Source of the DNA: Bifidobacterium sp.
GTDB lineage: Bacteria; Actinomycetota; Actinomycetes; Actinomycetales; Bifidobacteriaceae
Assembly (NCBI GenBank): GCA_024104275.1
Contig: JAGGHK010000001.1
Coordinates: 124,001 to 188,000 of the forward strand
Length of the DNA stretch: 64,000 nucleotides
Direction of reading: 5' to 3'
Shown here: piece by piece, positions 48,165-56,987 of the stretch
Layout: each line of letters starts with the position of its first letter
How positions within the stretch are numbered: the stretch's first letter is position 1
Position numbers and translations under genes: made by a program
Notes under the pieces: generated by a model
Database searches by the model: none
What the model saw: only the letters and a program-made list of their open reading frames with translations
Told to the model about the DNA's origin: nothing

Positions 48165-49496
48165 ATGATAGGTTTTCTGAAAATTCAGCACAAACCTCCG
48201 GTTCCTGCTGAACAAGCCGAATCTGTGTTCGCCAAATACAAATGGTTGTCGTTGGTGGGCGTTTTCGTCGGTTATGCTGCGTTCTATATCGTGCGTAACA
48301 ACTTTACCCTTTCGACGCCTGAACTTCAAAACCAGCTGCATCTGACCAAAGGCGAAGTCGGCATGCTCTCCAGCTGCCTGCTGATTTCATATGGCCTTGG
48401 CAAGGGCTTCATGAGCGCGCTGGCAGATAAGGCCAACCCGAAGCGCTTCATGGTGACCGGCCTGGTCATCTGCGCCCTGCTCAACATCGGCCTCGCGTTC
48501 TTCGGCGTCAATGTCTGGGCGACCGCTTTCATCCTCATCCTCTTGGGCCTGTTCCAGGGCATGGGTGTTGGCCCTGCGTTCATCACGCTGTCTACCTGGT
48601 TCAAGAAGAAGGACCGTGGCTTCATCACCTCGATCTGGAACTGCTCCCACAACGTCGGCGGCGGCCTGGTTTCCCCCCTCGCCGGCTTCATGCTGGGTGC
48701 TGTCGGAACCGGTAACTGGCGCTTCGCCTACTATGTCTTCCCCGCCATCATCGCGATCATCGTTGCGTTCGTGATCTGGTTCCTCATCAAGGGCCGCCCT
48801 GAAGAAGAGGGCCTTCAGCCTTTGGAAGAGACCAAGGAAGAACAGGGCGACGTCGACTACAAGGATCTTTCGTCCTGGCAGATCCTCACCAAGTACGTCT
48901 TCACGAACCCCGGCGCTTGGCTGGTCTCCTTCATGGATACGTTCGTCTACATGATCCGCTTCGGCATCCTCACCTGGCTGCCGATCTTCCTCATCCAGGC
49001 CAAGGGCTTCACCCACGGCCAGATGATGGTTGCCTTCACGTTCTTCGAGTGGGCCGCCATTCCTTCGACGCTGCTTGCCGGTATCATCTCTGATAAGCTC
49101 TTCAAGAGCCATCGTATGCCTCCGGCCATCATCGCCCTGGTCATCATCGTCTTCTGCATCATCGGATACTGGACGAGCACCTCGGTCGTCGCGGTCACCG
49201 TGTTCGCCGCCCTGGCTGGCTGCTTGGTCTACATCCCGCAGTTCCTTGATTCCGTGCAGACCATGGAAGTCGTTCCGCCGTTCGCTGTCGGTTCGACCGT
49301 CGGCCTTCGTGGCTTCATGAGCTACGTCCTCGGCTCCACCTGCGGCACCAGCCTCCTCGGCGTGGCCGTGGACCACTGGGGCTGGAACGCCGGCCTCGTG
49401 ATGCTGCTCATCGCTGTGGTGCTCTGCACCATCTGCGCTGTCCTCCTTCACATGTTCACCCTGAAGAAGGAGAGGGCTGCCAAGCAGGCTGCCTGA
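48165..49496 (+). CDS. Organophosphate:phosphate antiporter (OPA family, GlpT/UhpT-like)
   Basis: 443 residues from ATG 48165, preceded by AAGGGAG; the frame is open 18 codons further up. Twelve membrane helices. Family signatures: Y-A-A-F-Y-I-V-R-N-N-F in helix 1 (substrate-binding Arg), G-L-G-K-G-F-M-S, and W-N-C-S-H-N-V-G-G-G. It exchanges glycerol 3-phosphate, hexose phosphate or a related ester for phosphate. The substrate cannot be told. Single gene with its own leader, closed by a strong terminator. Confidence 0.92.
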   Translation: MIGFLKIQHKPPVPAEQAESVFAKYKWLSLVGVFVGYAAFYIVRNNFTLSTPELQNQLHLTKGEVGMLSSCLLISYGLGKGFMSALADKANPKRFMVTGLVICALLNIGLAFFGVNVWATAFILILLGLFQGMGVGPAFITLSTWFKKKDRGFITSIWNCSHNVGGGLVSPLAGFMLGAVGTGNWRFAYYVFPAIIAIIVAFVIWFLIKGRPEEEGLQPLEETKEEQGDVDYKDLSSWQILTKYVFTNPGAWLVSFMDTFVYMIRFGILTWLPIFLIQAKGFTHGQMMVAFTFFEWAAIPSTLLAGIISDKLFKSHRMPPAIIALVIIVFCIIGYWTSTSVVAVTVFAALAGCLVYIPQFLDSVQTMEVVPPFAVGSTVGLRGFMSYVLGSTCGTSLLGVAVDHWGWNAGLVMLLIAVVLCTICAVLLHMFTLKKERAAKQAA

Positions 49497-49548
49497 TAGC
49501 CATTCACTAAGACAAATTCATTAAAGCAGATTTGTCAGTGATATCCGA

Positions 49549-49596
49549 GCATCTTCAAAAGAAACTCGTTTTCTTTCGAAGATGCCTTTTTCTTTT
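49549..49596 (+). terminator. Intrinsic terminator after the OPA transporter
   Basis: GCATCTTC/GAAGATGC stem extended inward by AAAAGAAA/TTTCTTT pairing, then TTTTTCTTTT. Confidence 0.88.
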
Positions 49597-49696
49597 GTCC
49601 CGCTTGGTCTGTGGCCGCGCTCCAGACAGCAAAACCGCATTCGGACTTGCCGAAGGTGCCTCCACTCGGTCATCGCTTCCCCCTAGGCTTAAGAAT

Positions 49697-50683
49697 ATGG
49701 CCGAAACACCCCTTGCGTTTATGATCGCCACATACGTGGTGCTCGCGATTTTCTTTGTTGTCGATTTGTTCGTTATTGGCCGCAAGCCCCATGTTCCCTC
49801 CACGAAGGAGTGTGTACAGCATATCGCCTTCTTCGTGGCTGCAGCGCTGGTTTTCGGCGGCCTGGTGTGGTGGGTGTCAGGTTCGCAGCCGGCGCTCGAG
49901 TTCTATTCCGGCTGGCTCACCGAATATTCGCTGAGCATCGACAACCTCTTCGTTTTCGTCATCATCATGACGAATTTCGCCGTGCCGAAGAAGCTGCAGA
50001 AATACGTGCTGAGCGTGGGCATCACCATCGCCCTCATCCTTCGTGGCCTTTTCATCCTCGTAGGTGCGGCTGTCATCCAGCGCTTCACATGGGTCTTTTT
50101 CATTTTCGGCGCGTTCCTGATCTATACCGCAGTGAAGCTGGTCGTCGGCGATGACGATGACGATGAATACCACGAAAACGCGATCATCCGTGCCCTTCGC
50201 AAAGTGGTAAAAATCACAGACCACTATGACGGCGAAAAAATCCGTACAACCATCGATGGCAAGAAGTTCTTCACTCCGATGCTCATTGTCTTCCTGACCA
50301 TCGGCACCACCGACGTGATGTTCGCCTTCGATTCGATTCCCGCCATCTTCGGATTGACCAAAGACCCGTTCATCGTCTTCACCTCCAACATCTTCGCGCT
50401 CCTCGGCCTCCAGCAGCTCTACTTCCTGCTCGGCGCGCTGCTTGACAAGCTCGAGTACCTGCCATACGGCTTGGCAGTAGTGCTCGGCTTCATCGGCGTC
50501 AAACTGGTGATGGAAGCGCTGCACGGCAATTCACTGCCGTTCATCAACGGGGGGCGGCCGATTACGAAGGTGCCGGAAATCCCGACATGGGTATCGCTCG
50601 CCGTCATCATCGTCGCCATCGGCACCGCGGCCCTGGCCAGTGTCATCAAGATGAAAGCGAATGCCGCCAAGACAAGCAAGTGA
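49697..50683 (+). CDS. TerC-family integral membrane protein
   Basis: 328 residues from ATG 49697 (the upstream in-frame stretch overlaps the previous terminator). About eight membrane helices with the TerC signatures S-I-D-N-L-F-V-F and G-T-T-D-V-M-F-A-F-D-S-I-P-A-I-F, whose acidic residues probably bind a metal. Members are linked to tellurite resistance and, more recently, to manganese export or loading of secreted metalloproteins. The ribosome site is weak. A Mn2+ role is the best current reading. Confidence 0.9.
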   Translation: MAETPLAFMIATYVVLAIFFVVDLFVIGRKPHVPSTKECVQHIAFFVAAALVFGGLVWWVSGSQPALEFYSGWLTEYSLSIDNLFVFVIIMTNFAVPKKLQKYVLSVGITIALILRGLFILVGAAVIQRFTWVFFIFGAFLIYTAVKLVVGDDDDDEYHENAIIRALRKVVKITDHYDGEKIRTTIDGKKFFTPMLIVFLTIGTTDVMFAFDSIPAIFGLTKDPFIVFTSNIFALLGLQQLYFLLGALLDKLEYLPYGLAVVLGFIGVKLVMEALHGNSLPFINGGRPITKVPEIPTWVSLAVIIVAIGTAALASVIKMKANAAKTSK

Positions 50684-50698
50684 CGGTCGATTACTGTA

Positions 50699-50712
50699 TG
50701 TGAACGCTCACA
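50699..50712. promoter_or_regulatory. LacI-family-type operator upstream of pyruvate kinase
   Basis: TGTGAACGCTCACA, within the longer palindrome TATGTGA-ACGC-TCACATA (50697-50714). One base from the eno site at 13043-13056; 110 bases before the pyk start. Confidence 0.65.
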
Positions 50713-50821
50713 TAAAAGTCACTATAACGGTAACGAATGCTTGCGAATGCTAGTAGACTGGATATATGTTGCGGGTTGATTCCCGCCAAACAACATGTCA
50801 GTTAAGAATAGGCAGGTATTC

Positions 50822-52270
50822 ATGAGGAAAGCAAAAATCGTAGACACCATCGGACCGGCGAGCGAATCGCTGGAGAACTTGACCGAGCTGGTCAAGAACG
50901 GCATGGATGTCGCACGTCTCAATCGTTCGCACGGCACCACCGAAGATCACCTCAAGGTCTACAACAACGTTCGTCAGGCTTCCAAGACCACGGGCCGCAA
51001 CGTCGCCGCTCTGGTTGATCTGCAGGGCCCGAAGATTCGCTGTGGCTGGTTCAAGAAGAACGCCGAAGGCGAAGACAAGGTCCAGCTCAAGGCCGGACAG
51101 GAATTCATCATCACCACCGACGACGTCGAGGGTGACGAGCACATCACTTCCACCACCTTCAAGGGTCTTCCCGGTGATTGCCATCCCGGCGACCCGATCC
51201 TGATCGATGACGGCAAGGTCCGCCTCGAGGTTACCAAGGTCGAAGGCAACAACGTACACACCAAGGTCGTCGTGGCAGGACCTGTTTCCAGCCACAAGGG
51301 CATCAATCTGCCGGGCGTGGCCGTGAGTCTCCCCGCACTGACCGAGAAGGATGAGGCCGACCTTCGTTGGGCCATCCAGACCGGCGCCGACATCATCGCC
51401 ATGTCCTTCGTGCGGTTCGCCACCGACATCGACCGCGCCCATGAGATCATGGACGAGGAAGGCCGCCGCATCCCGATCGTCGCCAAGATCGAGAAGCCGC
51501 AGGCTGTCGAGAACCTCGAAGACATCGTCAAGGCGTTCGATGGCATCATGGTCGCCCGCGGCGATATGGCCGTCGAGATGCCGTTCGAGCAGGTCCCGCT
51601 GGTCACCAAGCGTTGCATCGAGCTGGCCCGCGAATATGCTAAGCCCGTCATCGTCGCCACCGAGGTTCTTGGCTCCATGGTCAATTCCCCGATTCCGTCC
51701 CGCGCCGAGGCGTCTGATTGCGCCAACGCCGTCCTCGACGGTGCCGATGCCACCATGACTTCCAACGAGACCGCCGTCGGCAAGTACCCGGCACAGACCG
51801 TCAACACGATGGCCCGCATCTCCGGATACGCCACCGAGCATGGCTTCGACCGCATTCCTTCCATCTCCAACCTCGACATGTCGAGCACCGGCGCGGTTTC
51901 CTCCGCCGCCGTCGACTTGGCCGACAAGATCAACGCCAAGGCAATCGTGGCCTACACGCAGACCGGTTCCACCGTGCACCGCGTCTCCCGCGAACGTCCG
52001 GCCGCCCCGATCTACGGCATCACCAACAACGAGCACACCTATCACTGGCTGGCTCTGAGCTGGGGCACCGAAGGCTTCTGCGTCAAAGAGGATTACCACG
52101 ACATGAACCGTTATCAGCTGATGATCTTCACCGACAAGCTGCTTCGCGACGCCGGCAAGGTCGTCAACGGCGACAAGATCGTTGTGCTGAGCTCCGCTCA
52201 AGGTGAGCATAAGTCCGGTCGCACCGACTCGCTCTATGTCCACACCGTGGGTGCCTGCGACGCTGACTGA
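50822..52270 (+). CDS. pyk: Pyruvate kinase
   Basis: Converts phosphoenolpyruvate and ADP to pyruvate and ATP. 482 residues from ATG 50822 (M-R-K-A-K-I-V-D-T-I-G-P-A-S), as in bifidobacterial and mycobacterial enzymes; an earlier ATG at 50795 is possible. Catalytic Lys and metal region V-A-K-I-E-K-P-Q-A-V-E-N (about residue 220), V-A-R-G-D-M-A-V-E-M and T-M-T-S-N-E-T-A-V-G-K-Y-P are present. Highly biased codon use. Controlled, I infer, by the LacI-type site upstream and ended by a hairpin. Confidence 0.97.
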   Translation: MRKAKIVDTIGPASESLENLTELVKNGMDVARLNRSHGTTEDHLKVYNNVRQASKTTGRNVAALVDLQGPKIRCGWFKKNAEGEDKVQLKAGQEFIITTDDVEGDEHITSTTFKGLPGDCHPGDPILIDDGKVRLEVTKVEGNNVHTKVVVAGPVSSHKGINLPGVAVSLPALTEKDEADLRWAIQTGADIIAMSFVRFATDIDRAHEIMDEEGRRIPIVAKIEKPQAVENLEDIVKAFDGIMVARGDMAVEMPFEQVPLVTKRCIELAREYAKPVIVATEVLGSMVNSPIPSRAEASDCANAVLDGADATMTSNETAVGKYPAQTVNTMARISGYATEHGFDRIPSISNLDMSSTGAVSSAAVDLADKINAKAIVAYTQTGSTVHRVSRERPAAPIYGITNNEHTYHWLALSWGTEGFCVKEDYHDMNRYQLMIFTDKLLRDAGKVVNGDKIVVLSSAQGEHKSGRTDSLYVHTVGACDAD

Positions 52271-52329
52271 AGTGCCGAAAAGCTTTGCGGCAAACGGTAT
52301 AGCCGTTAGCTGAAAGCGAGGTATTGCGA

Positions 52330-52382
52330 AAACAATCTTTGGCCTCATAAAGCGACAGGGCTTTCGGGGTCAAAGATTGTTT
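52330..52382 (+). terminator. Hairpin after pyk
   Basis: 12-bp stem AAACAATCTTTG/CAAAGATTGTTT with a 29-base loop; TTTCGTCTT at its end. Confidence 0.65.
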
Positions 52383-52510
52383 CGTCTTACCATTCAGATT
52401 AATGCGCAGAACACGCGAGAAGACACGCAGATGACGAAATCGACACTCTGACGTCGCTTGATTATGCTATTTTTAAATGGTTGCAATTTGAGCATTGCGG
52501 CCAGATACAA

Positions 52511-52584
52511 GCCCTTGTATCCCAATTGGTAGAGGAAACAGCCTCAAAATCTGTGCAGTGTGGGTTCGAGTCCCACCAAGGGCA
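52511..52584 (+). tRNA. Class I tRNA with anticodon CAA (nominal Leu)
   Basis: 74-base cloverleaf: acceptor GCCCTTG/CAAGGGC, discriminator A; D-stem TCCC/AGGA with a C-A mismatch; anticodon stem ACAGC/TCTGT with a C-U closing mismatch and loop CTCAAAA, anticodon CAA at 52545-52547; five-base variable loop GCAGT; T-arm GTGGG/CCCAC. The anticodon reads UUG (Leu), but leucine tRNAs normally have a long variable arm, and this one does not. See findings. Confidence 0.85.
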
Positions 52585-52697
52585 CGTTGAGTGTGTTTAT
52601 CACTTTTGAATGATTGATATATCATAGTATCAATATCCTTATGTACTCGACATTTGTCACAAGAGACTGAGAAGACGCGAAGGCAACGAGTGCGGAA

Positions 52698-53489
52698 GTG
52701 TATACAGAAATGGATGATGATATGGATCAGATACTGACTGATGAGGAACTGAAAGCTGCAGCCACCGATGACATCGTGGCCGTCGCTGGTGAGACCAAGA
52801 CGGAAAAGGCCGAGGACGAAGGCAAGCCGCGTCAGCGCACTGTCGTCGTGGCGGAGGACGAATCCGTGAACCGTATGGATTTGGTCGCCATGCTTGAAGA
52901 TAACGACTACAAGGTGGTCGGTGAAGCTGCCAATGGTGAGGAAGCCGTCGAGCTTACCCGTAAGTTCCGTCCCGACGTGGTGTGCATGGATGTCAAGATG
53001 CCGCGTATGGATGGTATCACTGCTGCCGGCACGATTTGCGACGAGAACATCGCCCCTGTCGTCATGCTGACCGCTTATTCGCAGCCCGATCTGGTCAAGC
53101 AGGCCACCGGCGCAGGCGCCATGGCCTACGTCACCAAGCCGTATGAGGAATCCAAGCTGTTGCCAGCCCTGGAAGTGGCGATGGGGCGTTTCGCCGAGAT
53201 CAACGATCTGCTTGATACCGTCGAAGCGAACGAAGGCAAGCTCAAGCGGACCGAATCGCAGCTCAAGGAAGCCGAAGAAAAGCTCAAGAAGGCCGAGGAC
53301 ACGCTTGAGGAGCGCAAGCTCGTCGACCGCGCCAAGGGCCTGTTGATGGACAAGGCGGACTTCTCCGAACAGGGCGCCTTCCGCTGGATTCAGAAGACCT
53401 CCATGGATCAGCGCATTCCCAAGAAGCGTCTGGCCATGGCCATCATCGCCAAGTACGGCGATCCGAAGCCGGAACCTCAGCAGCGCTGA
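52698..53489 (+). CDS. pdtaR: ANTAR response regulator (PdtaR-like)
   Basis: 263 residues from GTG 52698 (ATG 52710 also possible). An acidic N-terminal extension of about 50 residues, receiver domain with E-D-E, phospho-acceptor Asp in V-V-C-M-D-V-K-M-P-R-M-D-G and the K-P-Y lysine, a predicted coiled coil (L-K-E-A-E-E-K-L-K-K-A-E), then the ANTAR RNA-binding three-helix domain (D-R-A-K-G-L-L-M ... A-F-R-W-I-Q ... R-L-A-M-A-I-I). ANTAR proteins bind paired RNA hexaloops and block termination. Its likely kinase is PdtaS at 21523. It sits between pyk and polA, as in mycobacteria. Confidence 0.93.
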   Translation: MYTEMDDDMDQILTDEELKAAATDDIVAVAGETKTEKAEDEGKPRQRTVVVAEDESVNRMDLVAMLEDNDYKVVGEAANGEEAVELTRKFRPDVVCMDVKMPRMDGITAAGTICDENIAPVVMLTAYSQPDLVKQATGAGAMAYVTKPYEESKLLPALEVAMGRFAEINDLLDTVEANEGKLKRTESQLKEAEEKLKKAEDTLEERKLVDRAKGLLMDKADFSEQGAFRWIQKTSMDQRIPKKRLAMAIIAKYGDPKPEPQQR

Positions 53490-53513
53490 GCTCAGCTTAC
53501 GAAGTTTATGAAG

Positions 53514-53547
53514 TCGCCTGTCGATTCATCTAGGAATCGGCAGGCGA
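53514..53547 (+). terminator. Terminator after pdtaR
   Basis: 14-bp stem with one G-T pair (53514-53527 with 53534-53547), loop of six, then TATTTGTAT. Confidence 0.82.
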
Positions 53548-53619
53548 TATTTGTATAGTGGATACTACTAGTGCAAGCCACGCGGCGTATGGAACGAAGT
53601 TGCAAGGAATGACGATCTT

Positions 53620-56600
53620 ATGAGTGATAGCGGAAGCAAGCAGAAAGCGGACGATACCGTGAAGACGAAAGACACAGCAAAGGCGGAGACTACCCCGACG
53701 GCGGACGATATCACGAAATCCACGGGTGGCAGAAAATCGAACGGTACGCTTCTGGTAGTAGATGGCCACTCCTTGGCTTTCCGCGCCTACTTTGCGTTGC
53801 CCGTCGATAGCTTCACCACATCCACAGGCCAGCCGACCAATGCCGTCTGGGGATTTTCGACCATGCTCGCGCAGGTGCTCGATAACGAAAAACCTGACCA
53901 TCTCGCCGTCGCCTTCGATATGGCCGGCGGTACGTTCCGTAACAAGATGTTGTCGCAATACAAAGGCACCAGGGATGCGGCACCTGAAGAGCTTCTGAGC
54001 CAGCTGCCGATCATCCAGGACCTGCTCAAGGCACTGGGCGTCAAATATGTGGAAAAGAAAGGCTACGAAGGTGACGATATCATCGGCACCATGGCCTCGA
54101 TGGGCGAGGACGCCGGTTACAAGACGCTCGTGCTTTCTGGCGACCGCGACGCTTTCCAGCTGATCGATAACGATATCACCGTGCTTTACCCAGGCCATCA
54201 CTTCAAGGATTTGAAGCACATGACGCCTGAGGCCATCGTCGAAAAATACCATGTGACCCCGCAGCAATACCCGGACTTGGCCGCCATGCGCGGCGAAACA
54301 GCCGACAATATTCCCGGTGTTCCGGGCGTGGGAGACGGGTATGCGGCCAAATGGATCAACCAGTACGGCGGACTGGAAGGCATCATCGAACATGCCGACG
54401 AACTGCCCGGCAAGAAAGGGCAGGCGCTGCGCGACAACATCGATCAGGTCAAGCTCAATCGTCGTGTCAACGCCGTGCTGCGCGACCTTGATCTCGGGGC
54501 CACCATCGACGACTTCACGCTCGGCGGCATGGATATGAACAAGGTCAACGAGATCTTCTCCAAGCTCCAGTTCGGCCCGCGCTCCAAGAACAGGTTCATC
54601 AAATCTTTCAACGGTGGAACCATGACCGATTTGGATCCCGTTTCGGCGGATAGTGGGGCTGACGGTGATGGAGAAGCCGAAATCAAAGAGCCTCATGCCG
54701 CCGAAATCAGGCATGCCGGCGAACTTGAGGATTGGATCAATAAGCATATCGCCTCGGCGTTCCCCAAGGATAAGCCCGTCAACCAGACTGACGCGAAAGG
54801 TTACGACGACGCGGTTCTCGCCGCCGAAAAAGCCGACGAACAGGCCATCATCGACGGAGCCAAAGGACCGGAACTGGTCGACCGGGATATGTGCTGCTCC
54901 GAAAAGGTAAGCCATTCGTGGGTACTTTACGCTTTGGGACGTTCCAAGCCCGGAAATGCAAAGCTGGACGCCGTGGCGCTGCTGGCCGATAACGAGGCGG
55001 CGGTGTTCAACGTCGAAACCATGGACGAGGATATGCGTTCCGCGTTGCAGGCCTTGTTTGACGCCTTTCACGGTTCGATGGTGGTGCACGGCTACAAGGA
55101 ACATCTGCACATGCTGGCTTCGGCCGAGGTGACGATGCGCAGGCCGCTGTTCGACACCAAGCTCGCCGGGTATCTGGTGCATCCCGATTTCCACGCCGAA
55201 ACGCTGCAACAGGCCGCCAGCCACTTCCTCAGGGTGGCAATCCCCGAGCGCAAGCCCAAAGAGGCTCAGGGTGTGCTTGATTTCGGTGATGAAGACGGTT
55301 CCGCCGGCAATGACGAGCTCCCCAAGGAGACTCGTGAGGAAGTCGTCAAGGATGCCGCCTTGGTACGGGCGCTTGCCGACACTCTGAAGACGCCGATCGA
55401 CGAACGCAAGCAGTACGGGCTTCTGCGTTCCATCGAATTGCCGGTCTCGCAGGTGCTCTACGGTATTGAGGATGCCGGTGCGAAAGTGGATTTGGGTCGT
55501 TTGCACGAGTTGCTCGACGGGTTCACGGCTGATGCTGATCAGGCCCAACAGATTGCCTTCGAGGCTGCCGGTCACGAACTCAACCTGCAAAGCCCGAAAC
55601 AACTGCAGACGGTGCTGTTCGATGAAATGGAACTCACGCCTTCAAGGAAGACCAAATCCGGTTCGTATACCACCAACGCCGCCACGTTACAGAACCTGTA
55701 TGTCAAATATGCCAACGACGAGAAGGCGAGCGATTTTCTTGGCGCGCTGCTTCGGCACCGCGAGACCAATAAGTTAAAGCAAATCGCGCAGACGCTGCTG
55801 GAAGCCGTCAACCCCAAGGACGGTAGGATTCACACCACTTTCGAGCAGACCGTCGCTGCTACCGGTCGCCTGAGTTCGGTCGATCCGAACCTGCAGAACA
55901 TTCCCAACCGTAACGCCACCGGACGCGAGATCCGTTCCGCGTTCGTGCCCGGAGAGGGTTTCGAATCGCTCTTAAGCTGCGATTATTCGCAGGTCGAACT
56001 GCGCATCATGGCCGACCTTTCCGGCGACGAATCGCTGATCGAGGCGTTCAAGTCCGGTGCGGACTTTCATAGGTATGTGGCCAGCCTTGTGTATGACATT
56101 CCGATGGATGAAATTACTTCCGACCAGCGCAGTCACGTCAAGGCGATGAGTTACGGGCTGGCTTACGGCTTAAGCACCTATGGGCTTTCGCAACAGCTCA
56201 AGATTAGCCCGGCCGAGGCCGATGTGCTGAAATCCAAGTATTTCGCCACGTTTGGCAAAGTGCATGACTATCTGGAATCGCTCGTTGCCACGGCGCGCGA
56301 AAAGGGCTATACGGAGACGATGTTCGGCCGCCGCCGCTACTTCCCGGGGCTCAAGTCCCAGCGTCGCCAGGTGCGTGACGCCGCCGAACGCGGTGCACTC
56401 AACGCGCCGATTCAGGGTTCGGCCGCAGACATCATGAAGATCGCCATGATTCGCGCCGATTATGCGCTTCGTGAGGCCGGGGTCAAGAGCCGCGTCATTC
56501 TGCAGATTCACGATGAACTCGTGCTGGAAGTCGCGCCGGGGGAGAGCGAGCAGGTGAGCGATTTGGTGCGTAATGCCATGGAGCATGCCGTCGACCTGGC

Positions 56601-56658
56601 CGTGCCGCTGGATGTCTCCATCGGCATTGGTTCCGACTGGCAGGCCGCAGCGCACTGA
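53620..56658 (+). CDS. polA: DNA polymerase I
   Basis: Gap filling and Okazaki-fragment processing. 1012 residues: charged N-terminal extension (about 40), 5'-3' exonuclease with V-D-G-H-S-L-A-F-R-A and G-D-D-I-I-G-T (to about 330), a degenerate 3'-5' exonuclease-like domain in which the usual D-x-E is not visible, and the polymerase with motif A D-Y-S-Q-V-E-L-R (about 787), motif B around R-S-H-V-K-A-M-S-Y-G (about 837) and motif C H-D-E (about 963). Proofreading is therefore probably absent, as in other actinobacteria. Confidence 0.96.
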   Translation: MSDSGSKQKADDTVKTKDTAKAETTPTADDITKSTGGRKSNGTLLVVDGHSLAFRAYFALPVDSFTTSTGQPTNAVWGFSTMLAQVLDNEKPDHLAVAFDMAGGTFRNKMLSQYKGTRDAAPEELLSQLPIIQDLLKALGVKYVEKKGYEGDDIIGTMASMGEDAGYKTLVLSGDRDAFQLIDNDITVLYPGHHFKDLKHMTPEAIVEKYHVTPQQYPDLAAMRGETADNIPGVPGVGDGYAAKWINQYGGLEGIIEHADELPGKKGQALRDNIDQVKLNRRVNAVLRDLDLGATIDDFTLGGMDMNKVNEIFSKLQFGPRSKNRFIKSFNGGTMTDLDPVSADSGADGDGEAEIKEPHAAEIRHAGELEDWINKHIASAFPKDKPVNQTDAKGYDDAVLAAEKADEQAIIDGAKGPELVDRDMCCSEKVSHSWVLYALGRSKPGNAKLDAVALLADNEAAVFNVETMDEDMRSALQALFDAFHGSMVVHGYKEHLHMLASAEVTMRRPLFDTKLAGYLVHPDFHAETLQQAASHFLRVAIPERKPKEAQGVLDFGDEDGSAGNDELPKETREEVVKDAALVRALADTLKTPIDERKQYGLLRSIELPVSQVLYGIEDAGAKVDLGRLHELLDGFTADADQAQQIAFEAAGHELNLQSPKQLQTVLFDEMELTPSRKTKSGSYTTNAATLQNLYVKYANDEKASDFLGALLRHRETNKLKQIAQTLLEAVNPKDGRIHTTFEQTVAATGRLSSVDPNLQNIPNRNATGREIRSAFVPGEGFESLLSCDYSQVELRIMADLSGDESLIEAFKSGADFHRYVASLVYDIPMDEITSDQRSHVKAMSYGLAYGLSTYGLSQQLKISPAEADVLKSKYFATFGKVHDYLESLVATAREKGYTETMFGRRRYFPGLKSQRRQVRDAAERGALNAPIQGSAADIMKIAMIRADYALREAGVKSRVILQIHDELVLEVAPGESEQVSDLVRNAMEHAVDLAVPLDVSIGIGSDWQAAAH

Positions 56659-56987
56659 TGATTGGCGGAAATTGCTGATAGGGTTGATCCGGCTCGTCTT
56701 GTGTTTGGTGTTCCGCGAGAATCAGCTGTGATTGGCGGTTCTTCCGGCTTTTGTCCTGTCTGTCTGCCGGCAAAAGTGTTTGACGATGGCTCTATTGTTG
56801 GTAAGCAATGGAGCCATCTTGTGTGTGCCCGTGTGAAAGTGAAGCGTGGCAACGCTGTTACGCGGAGATACCGGTCTGGTTGCCTGCCGAACCGTGCACA
56901 GAGTTGCCTAACCATTCTGCTAGCCGCTCGACAGTGCTATGCAGCTACCGATAACGCTGTGATTAACCCGAATAGTTCGGAGGAGAT
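56659..56987. other. Intergenic region with one hairpin
   Basis: 329 bases between polA and the Nif3-like gene. A hairpin at 56785-56818 (GATGGCTC/GAGCCATC plus an inner ATTG/CAAT) may end polA mRNA. Nothing else recognised; open frames here are overlaps of neighbouring frames. Confidence 0.5.
56785..56818 (+). terminator. Possible polA terminator
   Basis: Two-part stem (8 bp plus 4 bp across a one-base mismatch) with an eight-base loop, followed by TTGTGTGTG rather than a clean T-run. Confidence 0.5.

Noticed and set aside
53530..55602. 690-codon antisense frame opposite polA
   Set aside because: Mirror of polA codon bias; no recognisable domain, and polA itself carries all family motifs.
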